From: Sipunculus nudus
Lineage: Eukaryota; Annelida; Sipuncula; Golfingiida; Sipunculidae
Direction of reading: 5' to 3'
DNA: 64,000 nt
Assembly (NCBI GenBank): GCA_026874595.1
Contig: CM049318.1
Coordinates: 5,535,741-5,599,740 of the forward strand
The notes beneath the pieces are model-generated. The model was not told where the DNA came from, ran no database searches, and was given only the letters and a program-made list of their open reading frames with translations. Each line of letters begins with the position of its first letter. Position 1 is the stretch's first letter. Shown piece after piece: positions 11,593 through 24,339 of this stretch. Position numbers and translations under genes: made by a program.

Positions 11593-11994
11593 GGACTGAT
11601 CACCTTATAATATCTAATGAAAATTGGTAAAATATAATGATTTGAATTATCATAAAATTATCACACTGGTGATAGTATGAAAGTTGCAAACAGACAGAGT
11701 AATGCGTTGTCTAAAATGCCTGTTTTGTCCTACACGGCTTGTTGTTGTTTTCCCCAAGCATAATATAAATCTGGTTTAAAAATGACAAAATAGCCGTTCA
11801 AAATGGCGAAGTTTATGATAAATGCTAATAATCCTGTTGTAAACCCGGTTCCGGTTTTAGCATACAAATTACAAAGTCACAGCAAATATGTCAGATACAT
11901 GGTTTTCTAGCAGAGTTAAATAGAATAAGATACCTTTGATAGGTATGTTTAATTCTTACTATAATTCGAGAATGATCTTTTAATTCTGCCTGAT

Positions 11995-12205
11995 ACATGC
12001 TGCCTTTGTACTTGGGCTGACTAATGCAGGCTGCTTGTCCGATCTGTCTTTACTAACATAAACTGGGTGTTGGCTCAGACAAGACAAATACTGACTGGGT
12101 GTAGCTCAGGCCTTGACTAATACAGACTGCCTGTTGGCTCATACAGGACTAAAACAGGATGCCTTGTTGGCCAGGCAAGATTATTGCAGGCCTTGACTGT
12201 GAGAC
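11995..12205 (+). repeat. Continuation of the ~45-55-bp degenerate tandem repeat
   Basis: GACTAATACAGACTGCCTGTT and related units match those at 3120-3650, on the far side of the nested LTR elements; about four to five units. Confidence 0.55.
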
Positions 12206-12641
12206 TGTGATCAACTTATGTGGCTCAGAAAACTTCTTATCATTACACTAGTCAGCCTTAAATTGTGTTAAAATTTATATCTCACAGTTAAGTCAGAATT
12301 TGAAGGGCTGATATTTTCTTTTGTTCATAGTGGTTCATTTGTGTGTTGTCACATGATACAACTGTTCACGAATGTGACAGTTGTAACAAAATTCATTGTT
12401 ATTAATTTAACTAGAATGGCACTCAGTAAGTGCATACCTCCACCAAAGCAAAACATGCATTTAGTGAGATTTTCCCTGGACAGTGTCCCATCCCTCCACA
12501 AAGAATTTTATAGAAAAGAAGGTCAGTAGGTTTTGTGTAAGTTGGCCGATTATTGGCTAAAAAATTGGTAAACTAACAAAAAAATGAACTGGCACGGGTG
12601 AATTAAAAGCATCATGCAGGTTCAGATCCAGGATTTTGGTA

Positions 12642-12809
12642 AGGGGGGGGGGGGGGGGTTGAGGGTCCAACTCAGGAAGACTTACAAGAAAACCTAAAAA
12701 ATAGTCCTCTCGTAAGGGAAAAGGAGGTCCCGGATGTAAAATTTGTTTGAAACCCTAAGAAATAGTAGTGGCTCAAAATGTATGTGATTGGGGGGGGGGG
12801 GGGGGGGGA
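12642..12809 (+). repeat. Poly-G tracts
   Basis: Two long G runs (about 12643-12658 and 12790-12808), just before nostrin exon 12909. A third lies at 21830-21846. Lengths are sequencing-error prone. Confidence 0.8.
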
Positions 12810-12908
12810 TCCTTCTGTGGATCAGTCCCAGTCATCCCTAGTGGGAGTAAAAATCACTTGCCATAATGGATTATGTACATTCTCAATTTATAATTAATCT
12901 CATTTCAG

Positions 12909-15150
12909 GGCAGACCTGGAGAGCACATACGCCAAGAACTTAGCTAAATTAAGTGCCAAGCTGACCAAGTCTGTGACAGGATGTGTGGGGTGAGTGGTCA
13001 ACTTTAACAGCATGTTTTACGTAATGATTTACTATGATGTTTAAGTCCACAAAATGTGGTAACCTTATTTGTAAAAGTAACATCAGTTTAATAGATTTGA
13101 TAAATAATTTAATGTACTGGTAACAATTTGGTTTGATATGTTGTTTCAAGATTCCCAGTTCAAAAAAATCTTTGATTTGGAAAATTTATTAATTTAAAGT
13201 TTGTGATCCATTGGCAGTGATATTGCAGGTGCCCTTTCCAAATTCTGTTTCCTATTAATTTTTTTCACCTTTATTTATTTAATGTATTTGCAAATCTTTC
13301 AATGGACTTAGGTATTCATATATATATATATAAGATATAAATGTCAAGGGAAAAAGAGAATCTGGGAAGATCCAGAATCTTTCCAGAAAGAATTGAAATT
13401 CTCATATTTCCACAGGAAAATTAGAATTCTTATTTGTCCCTGGAAGAACAGGAGTCATATCACACTATCTCTTGATTCTCAATTTTCCTGGGAGAGATTG
13501 GAATTCTCTTTTATCCTGGGAAGAATTAGAATTCTCATTTTTCCTTGGGAAGAACTGGAATCATTTCATAACATCTCTCAATTCTCATTTTTCCCAGGAA
13601 GAATGAGAATTCCCGTTCTTCCCAGGAAGATTCTGGATCTTTCCAGATTCTCATTCTTCTCTCATCATATATATATATATATATATATACAGTGAAACCT
13701 GAACCAAGCGACCACTGCCGCCAGCGACCGTCTGTGACTTACGACCGAAAAATGAATGCACAGAACTTAATCATTCTTTAATGCCCCTGTGTTGAGCGAC
13801 CGTTTGTGGTACATGACTACCGACCGCTCAGATGTGGACGGTCGCTGCATGGTCTTTACCTCCGTTAAGCGACCGCCTGGTGTAGCGGTAGTGGCACCTG
13901 GCGTCCTAAGTTAAGACTAAAACGTCCGTGCCATTGACCGTCTCTTGAATGTGCAGCTGGCAATGGTGACCTACTTTCCCCGCGGTGAATTGGACATTAA
14001 TTCACAATACTCCTCCAGGTGTCAATGGCCAAGGGCCTGCGTGGTTTTAATCTTTCTCCAAAAATGAAAGTTCCGCGAATATTGCGAGGGAACATGTAAA
14101 ACGACGCAATTCTTTAATTCTGATGCCTGTGTACCATTATTTTTTTTTAGCACAGCCTATCTTTGCTTTGAACATATCGTATTTGTTTAACGATTGTCTA
14201 AAACATCTTTACGGTAAAGGATCACGTGCTCTAGGGGAAATCCCTCATTGATATTCATGGAATAGAACTCCCGTTGTATTTCTGACACCGCGGTCGCATT
14301 CACTAGGCTGCGGTCGTTGATCGGAGTTCATAACTAGTCTTAGCGATGTGTAAATAACATTTGTGCGGATTTAATTTAAAAAAAGTGAGTCATGAAAGTA
14401 AGTTTGTCATAAGGTTAGCGATCAACTGTCATTGCTTATCACACACATTTTGACTTGACAACAAGTCAGTTCGTGATGACGACAAACCGACGACCTGTTT
14501 CTATAACATCAATAGAATATTCATCAATAAGACAATAGGACTCAATGCTAACTACCATAGTACCAATATAGAGAGACTGATAACGTGAGCAGTCACCTGT
14601 AATCAAATGATCGATCCCTTCATACCTGCTTTGAAGTTTATTGTGATTTTTATGGGGTCTGCTTCTAATTACGGTGAGCACAAGTCAGTGATCAACAAAG
14701 TGACTCAGTGTGTACTCATGGTACATCATTAATTAGCGGTTTGTGTTTGTGCAATATAACAAACAGGCTATTCAAAGCTTTTGATAAAAGCTTGTTCAAT
14801 AAAGTTATAAAAGGACCAGCTTTCTTTGATAATTAGTAATAAGATTCCCTTGTTAAGCAGAGCAAAATTGATTAATTGTTTTAAGTAAATATTGTTGTTA
14901 ACTTAACTTTTAAATATTGTTGTGAATATCTTGATTATCTATAATATATACATATATATATATGTTTATATATATATATATCCAGTATGTATTTTTATAA
15001 TAAATAAATAAATGTTTACGTAGACATATATGCCTTGATATTCTTTGTTTTCTTCATGCTGAGACTTAGACCACCTGAGACTTAAGACCACCTGTGACTT
15101 AAGACCACTTTTGGTGTGGCACATCAGGTGGTCTTAACTCTCAGGTTTTA

Positions 15151-15211
<61 letters not shown>

Positions 15212-16459
15212 ACGTATATATATATATATTATTGCTCTTCTTCTAAGCTGTCCTCATGGACCTGTTTTTGTACTTTCTTCAGATTCTGTGTTTCCATATC
15301 TACATTCTGTTGTGAAAATATTAGGTCTATAAATAACTGACTGGCACTTTGTTTATTGCAATACGTGCTTGTCAAGTAAGTTGATAGCCATTTAGTCAAG
15401 CATTATGGGCAGTACAGGCCCATAAATAAATGAATGAGTAATTGCTTTACATTATTCTTGGTTACAGTAGTTAGGATGTCAGCATACATTAAGCACCACT
15501 GTAATGTTACCAGGTATTGTTCACATTATGCTTTCAATTTACTTGATCCAGGGACTAGATGTAAAATATACATATAAAATAATCATAAGCAGAACCTAAT
15601 GTCAACGCTTGTCGTATTGAATAAATGAATTCTTAAGACAAAAGCAATTAAGGTTTTTTATTTTATGGTAGGATAAAAATATAAGTACCCATTTCATTAC
15701 CTCTGTTGAAAAAAAATCCTGTCAGTCATAAACTCATGAAGTAATCATGTAGTTTTAGGAGTGTAAGTGTTATGGTGATACATTTGGAATTCAGGTTATT
15801 TTTTTAATCCAACTAGAAATTCAAAGGCTAAAATGCTCCATCCCCTTCACTAGTGACCAGGGTTCGATCCCCAGCATATCTGTGAGAACGAGTTATAGTT
15901 GCCAGTCCAACGATGGTGGTTTTCCTTGGGTTCTCCTGTTTCCTCCACCCCCACAGACTACCGAACACCAACAATGAACATCTGAGCCATGGAGTGTGCT
16001 GCAATCAGTTACAATAAATACCTGTACAATCCATGTCAAATAAATAAGTTTATTTTAACATTTTGAGGTGTCACTTGAACCAGTGATTGCTATTTCAGCC
16101 TGATATATTTAAATCCTGACCATCTTTTTACCAAACATTGTTAACACAATTTCTGTTGAATTAACCAGGGAAAAAATCTTTAAAACATAACTAGATCATT
16201 AGATTAAACAAAGATTGAGATCAGCAGGCAAGGCTTATGATCTCTGGGTCAATTTACCATAACATAATTCAGGATTGATATTGGAACACATTTACAAAAA
16301 TGTGGCTAAATTTCTGCATAATTGATGTGAGTGTCAACCACCCATCTTATATTGTTGACATTATAAGTACTTCCTTTATTTCTTATATTTTTTTATGTTC
16401 AAAATAACCTTGTTTATATATTATATTTACATTGTTTATATAAAGAATAATTGCTTATT

Positions 16460-16506
<47 letters not shown>

Positions 16507-17538
16507 TATTTACTGCTCTGTTCCCAGGCTTCTGTGTTCTTTTTGGTCTTTTTAAACATTTCGCGATGCAAAACATAGCCCTTTCTTCCAGACTGATTAA
16601 GTATTATCATAACAGAAATTAATGGCAATCCATCCCATAATGCATGAGAAGCTCTCATAAAGATGCAAAGTGCATAATGCATGGTGTCCTTGAGCTTGAT
16701 TTAAGACAAGGTGCTGGATTGCGCTGAGTAAAAACCAGGGTTCACTTTCAAACCAGGCCCATTGATTTGGAAGCCAAGACAACCGTAACCTTTCGCCATG
16801 CTTGGCTTGTGGCTCAGATACAGAGCTTAAACAAAGCGGAGCTTGATCTGCTCCAACACATGTAGTCACACAGTGTGGCCACACTATTATTACACAGGAG
16901 CCAGTTCCTTGTGTGACCCCTGTTACATTTATTATAGTGAATTATTACTCATTTTTATCAATAAATTGTCTTGGCATAGCTTTAAAATGGTTTTTAGATA
17001 TAAAATACTAAACTATCGCAGACTTTGCACAAAAAAAAGTCTAGACTTAGTGAATTAAACTTGTCTTGTTAAGTGGATTTTATGTGTCTGCTGAATCCCA
17101 TCTGATCCATAAGTTAATGTCATATTTGTGTGATTTATCTAGAACGAGCATCAGTACAGACATAGATGATGCTATGCAGTGACTAGATTGTATATGCAAG
17201 TACACAAAAGCATTGATAATGACAAAAGCACCTAGCTAGCATTCTCATAAATCATATTTTTTTTAAAACTTTACATCTCATATAATATATCTGGTCACAT
17301 ATAGAGGTGAAAACCTAACATATTTGTACCAGCCTATAGGGAGGACTTTTGTGCTTGTAAATTAGGAGAGAGAGATTAAAAAGAGAAAGAAAGATACAAA
17401 GTGTAGTGGATATTGTTCAGTTAAAGGAAGCTGGTAATTAATCTTTTGTATATTAAAAAAGATAACAGCATAAATCTTCAAATTTATTTTGAGTCATGAC
17501 ATGCCAAAAGATTCTATGTCACAGTCTGTTCACTTTTT

Positions 17539-17578
<40 letters not shown>

Positions 17579-20500
17579 TTAAAGAAAGAAAGAAAGCATG
17601 GGTAGATTTATAGGGGGTTGTTTTAAGAGGCCTGTTTTTATAAACCTTAGGTTGTGGTATTAAACCCTATATTAATTGTTGTAGTATTAGTAGACCACTT
17701 CACAGAAATTTCTTGACAAAGATCTGTGTCAGATGTATCATAACCAAAAATAATCTGTGCACAAAACTAAATGTATATCAGGCATTTATTGTAAACCAGT
17801 TTCTAGTTCTAACTTAAAAATACACCTGATAATTTAAAATATTCATTAAAATATCTCATCAAGGAGATGTGTATAGGACTTGGACTTGGACCTGTCCTTG
17901 GCTTGTGACTTAGACTCAACAAAAGTGGACTCAGACTCTAACCTGACAAGGACTTGGACTCAGACTTGAGTTTCTTGGACTCAGACTTGAGTTTCTTGGA
18001 CTCAGACTTGAGTTTCTTAGACTCAGACTCGAGTGTCTTGGACTCAGACTCGAGTGTCTTGGACTCAGACTCGTGTGTCTTGGACTCAGACTCGTGTGTC
18101 TTTGACTCAGACTTGCTCTGAAACTTGGATGTTTTGATGTTTTGTTGAATCGACTGCATCACTGATAACCAGTACCCTTAGTGTCCAGCTCTGTATTCAC
18201 AAGGACTTAATGATAAACAGGCCAATATCAGGGCACTGAATCATCACAATACAAAGTCAGAGATTGTATCAGTATCGCCAGATGTCCCTGTATTGAAACA
18301 TAGACAATATATGACTGACCAATACAAAGTGAAACAGTTAACCAGCAACCTCCAGCATTTAATAATAGTCATTGGCCAGTCGCTTGTAAGGAGAAACCTC
18401 ATGTGATTAAGGTGTTGGACTTTGGAGTTGAATGTCCCTGGTTCGAACCCCAGCAGTGCCTCAGTGGCATTAAGGTGAAAACACTCGTAATAGAACCTCC
18501 CAAGATTCACTCTCATGTCTTTAATGACAGGTTATGACTTCTGGATTATTCCTAACCCCGTGCATATAAAACCTGAAATCCAGAAGGCTGAAGGCAATGA
18601 CATGGCCAACTGAACAAAGAGAAACAATAACTTGAAATTTGAAGTCTAACGTTACTTCTGTATATCATATTGGTACCATATCGTGAGGGAGGTATTGTAT
18701 CTTTAGGGAGTGAATCATAGAGGCCTGGTATACACTAATGTTGTTTTGTTGGTACCATTGCAGCACTTTGGCCTCAGCCTGGGGTATGGCTGCCACAGAG
18801 ATGGAGGCTGAAGCAGAACTTCACAGGTTAGAAACATCACTTTGTTGTATCTCCATGTTATCTCCTGCCTGGTGTATAACATGCATTTTATTTGTGTTTT
18901 GATTTTTTTTTTAAATTATAATTATTTGAAATAATGTTCATATACAATGATAATGTATTATATTAAATTAATCTTGTTTTTAAAATAAAATACATTTGAG
19001 ATCAGTTGTTAATGATTGTGTTAGTGCTACTTGGCCGTGTTAAAGCGATTTTCTTTTAAACTGATAGATGTCACTTCAGTACACCATTAAATATATGATG
19101 AAAATTGTACCTTTTGTTGTCACCAGGTGCCAGCACTGTAGCTCAGACTTTGTCTGATGAAAGTATCATTTGTTGCTTGCTGGAATCAAAGAAATATTGG
19201 TCAATTCCGTATGTTTGTTTGTCTGTTTGTTTCATCTTTTTGTTTGATTCCAGATCTTTGTCCCAGGCATTACATGATGATCTGAGCAAGCCAATCAAAC
19301 ATTTGGCAGACACGCAGTATAAAACTAGAAAACCTGTGAGTAACAGAGTACCATCTGAATAAGGAGACCAGGTCAATGAAATCAAAGTTGTTGTTAAATC
19401 ATTTCCTTTTTTTTTTTAAATAAAAACAAGATTTTTCATTGATTAGAGATTAATTTACAGACTTCTGCTTGTGTGCAACTGTCTCTCAAAGCATTTTGAC
19501 AGGAGAATGAAAAAATTGGTTTTTCATACAGTTACTATTTTCCACTATTCCATTTTTAATGTGTTTATAAATTAAATAATTTTATAACAAACAAAAGCCT
19601 GCTATTACAATATTTTTTCATTCTGCCATACATCATGTAATTATAGTTTTGGCCTTTACGTGACCAGTATTTGAATTTTTTCCTTGTAAATGGGTGGTAA
19701 GTAAAGTACATGTACGAAGACTTTACTTGCTTAAGTGCCAAGTACAAGTACAATACAAGTACCAACCAATTAGTACCAAGTATAAATGCATGTACTTGAC
19801 CTTAGCATGGTTTATAAGTAACAACATTGTGTCCTTTCAGATTGAGGCAGGAGTTGAAAGAGCTCTGAAATATTTCACAGACAAAAGATCAGAAGAGAGC
19901 AAGGTATGGATTTCCCGTTGTTGAATTTTCATTTTATTTACATGTAATTCTAGTGCAGAGAGCAAGGACTGCCATCTGTTAACCAGTTTGTGTCTGCAAG
20001 TGTATTATGTTTCAATAAGATGGGAAAACAATTGATGTGTACAACATAGTCTTTTGTACCAAAGGTTACCCATTAAAATTTCACAATATTGACACTAACT
20101 GGCTTTTCATTTCAAAATTAAATTGCAATGATACAGGTAATACATTAATATCTAGTGGTAAAGTCAAAATGTTCAGCATAAAATACTAATAGGCCAGTGT
20201 GCCTAGTTTCATTGATTTCCTGTGTGTAAATAGCAGACATCCAGTTACATCAGGGTCATGGTAGTATATGTGATCTTGTGGTCCAGAATTTTGGTGGAGG
20301 TGCATGTGCTTTCTTTGACTGCTTTTTAGTTTATTAAATAAATTAAGGGAAGCATAAGGTATCAGAGGGAAACTTCCCACCAAAACATTACCGTTATTTA
20401 CCAAAGATAATCCACTACCGTAGATAATCCACACCTCCATGTAGAGCCACAGTTTTGATGGAAAAACCAATAACCCTGTGTATAATATGCATTCCTTTCC

Positions 20501-23500
20501 TGACAAAAAAATGGATGGAGTATATTGCATTTCTGATAGTCATTTGAAAATTTACTGGTTTCTGTGGCAGTTTTGAGAATGACCGTCAGACCGAATAAAC
20601 AAAGGTTTTTTTAATCGATCTCAGTTATCAGATTGTTACAATTGTAATCATAGCAAAGTGTCTATGCTCCTTTAGTTGTTAATTGTTAAAGAAATTTACC
20701 CAATCAGACAAAATAGAAATGTAAGATATAAGTGTCACCAGTGCTCTTGTTTCCAAGATCCTTTAGGCTGTTGAGAGAGCCCATGGGAAGATGGGAACTA
20801 GAGCTGGAAACAGCTGTGATCACAAAAATGATCAATTGACCATGAAGCTGTCACCAGCAGGCTAACTAAAGCCAAAGCAATCACATTCAGACCAGTATTC
20901 CCCTCAAGGGTCAAACTGTTCTGAAAGTAATAAGTGTGTGTCATGGGTCATTTCCCCATGAAAGCCAATATTCCTTCAGGGCCCCAATGGTAGGGAATAT
21001 AGCGCCATCTATCAACTAACAGTGGTATCAAACAATCTCAGCAAGCAGCATGTTCTAGTTGGCATATCATGAGTTTTCTGGGATTACAAGCCATAACAAA
21101 GATAAAAATGAAGTATTTTGAAATGAATGCAGTAAATAAGATCAAACTTTATGTTAGATAATTAAAAATTTAATCAATACTGATCATTTCCTTTAAATTC
21201 CTTTATTATCATTCACCAGCTGCTGATGTTTTGGCGGTCTTATGGCCTCCCAAAAGATGTTCAATGCACCAGAAAATAGTTGGAAAATTATACCTCCATG
21301 TATAATACGCACCACATTTTTTTTGTTTAATTTTATCAGAAACTGAATAGCATGGTTACTGTTTCACAGTGTAAGAAGGCATCATTTGTCAGTGCCAAAG
21401 ACCGGGAGAAGATGATAGAAACCTTGGCCAATTCCAGGAATAATGTCAAATTGAAGGAAAAGGATATTGCTAAGGTAAGAACACCTGTTGTGACAAAAAT
21501 AAAACTTTGCTTACTTTTAACAAATAGTTGTTCCAAAATACATGTACATTTTGTGTGATCATTCTCAGTCATTCCTACTAGCTACACCATTTTGAAGTAG
21601 ATGTTAATTAGACAGAGTGTATATATATATGCAATCATTGAGGGATCACTGGAAGGCACCCTCCCACTCAAAAAAAAATATAAATTAATATCAGATGCAA
21701 ATCTGTTAGCTAGGTCTAATATTGTGCCCAAATTTCAGCTTTTGAACATTAGCCATATTGGAGATCTAGCGCAAACAGAAAATGGCAGAAGAATATAAAA
21801 CCATTTTAAATCATTGGTAATAAAGTTGGGGGGGGGGGGGGGGGGAAGTAGATTCACCCACAAATAATTTTTACCAAAATATGGATACAGTATTAATGGT
21901 GATAACAAACAGGAATTGGTGTGGATCCTTCAAAATGGCACTTTAGTCCACAAGGTTCACAAGTTATAATGAAGACCAGTTGTTACAAAGGTGATACTGT
22001 TTGTTCTAAATTACCAAGTCATCCCACTCTCCACAAGGTCAGAGTCAAGAGCAACAGCAACAGTACTGATTAAAAAAGAAAAACTTAGGATAGTTTATAA
22101 AATTGTCAGAACAATCGTCAACACAGAAAAGGTCAATCTCTATTGTGTTGACTGTGCCACAACATTCCATTCAAGTGTTTATTATTATATGTATTTGGAA
22201 AGGGTATGAGTACTTATGTACCTAACAATATATTATAAAAGTAATATTAAATGAGTTTTAAACATGCTTGCTTCAGTACAATAACATGAGTTATGAATAC
22301 AGTTGCAATTACTGAACAGTGTAATTTTAAAACAATTTATAAATGTGACCTTTAGTGCATTTCATTATAGCAAGTGAAAGTATTCAGTGTTTTATTTATT
22401 TTAAGAATCAACTGATATATTTGAGAAGGTAAACAGTACAAACATTGCTGCATGTTAAAAATTTTCAGGTCAGTTTCTTGGATCTGTTAGAATTGTGATA
22501 TTGCATTATTAATTATGTTTGCTGTGTTTCAGATGGAGAAACAGGTCAGGAAAGGTGACGACTCAATGCGTAAAGCAGATCGTGAGTACCACGAGGTTGG
22601 TCAGAAAGCCGAGGTATCCAGGTTAGAATGGGAAGCAGCTGTAGCAAAGGTAAAATTTCAAATACAGTGACTTTAATTTTTAATGGACTCCAATTTTAAT
22701 GCTAGCTTAACTAGGTATTTACATCTGCAGAATTCCATTTCAGTTATGGACTACATAACAGGGCAGTAGCACACACTTCCTCTCATTTTATAGCCTCGTG
22801 TTAACCAGGCCTGGTGACTGCTGCACCTGTGGGTCCTGGGTGTGTAATCCTCCCAATTGCTTGGCCATACTGCTGAGATGACTGTATGACTGTGTGGGGC
22901 ATGGTCTTCCCATTAAGCCTGTAGATTGCTTACCCTGGGTGGGTACTGACCATGAAAAACTTCACCGCCTCACCTGAGATTCAAACTCATGATGTTGATC
23001 TCTCCAACTCCTGATTTTGAGTCCTGTGCTCTACCCCTAGACCACAGAAGGCAATTAGCTCAGCTCAGTTTGTGTCATTTGATACTGGACAATAGCAATG
23101 AGTCTCTTCATATTGCCCTTTCTTCCAGCTGTTTCAGTGCACAGCTTGAAACTGATAGACCCCAACATTTGTGAAATTTCAATCTTAATTTAAATCTAAG
23201 TTGATATTAAGCTTTAGTGCCACAGGTCATTCTCTTCAGCTGAGCATGATGACCCACGGGTCATTTTTGGTGGTGGTGAAGATGGTTGCAAAGGTGGATT
23301 TAACTGTCTGCAGGACCTTATATCAGCCCAGGCAGAAATGTATAAATTACAATGGATTCATGATGACTCTAATATAATTCCATGGACAAAGTAGGTAATA
23401 ACATCCTTACAGTCCTGACTTGATACTCTCAAAATGTTCTTGCTTGTAGTATGAAGCATATAAAAATTTAATACTGGGTCCTGAATATAACAGATTTGAT

Positions 23501-24339
23501 ACAGGTAGAAGCACACTCCTTATCTGCTTATTTACTTATGAATTGTCCTCCAGGGTACGTCTCAGATGCAGCAGCTAGAGGAGGAACGTGTGAACCAGAT
23601 GCAAGACTTTCTTAACAAGTACAACAGCCATTTGTCTGTCATAGGGCCAAAATTAGTTTCTGTGAGTACCTCACTACAGTAATTTATTTATTTAATGATT
23701 GTATAATCTGTTAAAATACTGCATTATAAAATATGAATTGAGCACCCTGAAAGTCAGATGGCTCCAAATTGTACCCTTTACGCCTAGAATCTTCTAACGC
23801 AATATGCAGGGAGTTTCTGGCCCAATTTTTTTGGAAACAAGAAACCAGGTCAAGATGACTTATATTCTGTGAGTGACTGGTCAAAACATGATTTTTACAC
23901 CCAGACAATCAGACAGGATACAAACTGTATACATTAGACCTAGAAATGTCTAATTGTGTACATCCAGTGAGGTATATGATGAAATAACAATACGCACAGT
24001 ATCATAGAGTAACATTTGATCACTATATTTTTTGCCTATAAAGATTTTAATCTCAGTTTAATGACTCTAGATGGAGTTTAAATTCACTAAATTACAATTC
24101 ATTGGTCTTTCATCATAGATTTTAATTATACTGTCTGTTCTAGTAATATTACAATCCAATCTTGACTGTAAGAATGTCTCACATTGTCAGTAAATGCTGT
24201 ATATTTCTTGTTTTTACAGAGCTGTGAGAGGCTTGGAGATGCTGTAGTGAATGTAAACTTGCAGGCAGATATACGTACAATAATAGACCAGAAAGGCACA
24301 GGTCCCCACCAACCTGAACAGCTACTGCCAGACTTCTAT
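12909..24339 (+). CDS. NOSTRIN: Nostrin exons 1-8 of the window: F-BAR domain
   Basis: Eight exons encode about 255 residues of F-BAR helices. Start residues [19 protein letters not shown] match helix 1 of F-BAR proteins, followed by [30 protein letters not shown] (helix 2) and the long charged helix 3 ([53 protein letters not shown]). Junction phases run 2, 2, 0, 0, 0, 0, 0, 0. The first exon begins with one base finishing an Arg codon, so an upstream exon must exist. F-BAR dimers bind and curve phosphoinositide membranes; that function is family knowledge. Confidence 0.86.

Larger units (their letters stand above)
3715..11674 (-). mobile_element. Young LTR retroelement with shortened interior, itself interrupted
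   Basis: Two 697-bp direct repeats (3715-4411 and 6237-6856 joined to 11598-11674) flank an 1,825-bp interior. The repeat starts TATCACC and ends GGTGATA, a 7-bp terminal inverted repeat. The whole is flanked by GTAT at 3711-3714 and 11675-11678, a 4-bp target duplication. I count three substitutions between the two repeats by eye, so the insertion is recent. The coding strand is minus: a purine-rich stretch (GATGGAAGGG) abuts the left repeat, as a polypurine tract should. No reverse transcriptase or integrase remains in the interior, so it would need help from another element. Confidence 0.82.
6237..11674 (-). repeat. LTR of outer element, split by the Mag-type insertion
   Basis: 6237-6856 and 11598-11674 together restore exactly 697 bp once the 4,736-bp insertion and one 5-bp GGACT duplication are removed. 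This proves the order of events: outer element first, gypsy element second. Confidence 0.82.
11679..12908. other. Non-coding DNA upstream of first visible nostrin exon
   Basis: Right flank of the nested LTR elements, the 11995-12205 repeat and two poly-G runs. No exon completing the F-BAR N-terminus was found. Confidence 0.6.
16056..17939. other. Nostrin intron, no gene
   Basis: Part of the 5.8-kb intron 12990-18763; only microsatellites and AT-rich DNA seen. Confidence 0.6.

Noticed and set aside
12430-12530. Candidate upstream nostrin exon ending in a GTCAGT donor
   Set aside because: The reading frame gives no F-BAR N-terminal similarity and the phase does not fit exon 12909.
17938-18162. 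Coding SESK-repeat protein on the minus strand
   Set aside because: A 21-bp minisatellite is open in frame simply because its period is divisible by three; no gene context.
18390-18450. Possible tRNA gene (A and B boxes)
   Set aside because: No proper acceptor or anticodon stem; better explained as a SINE head.
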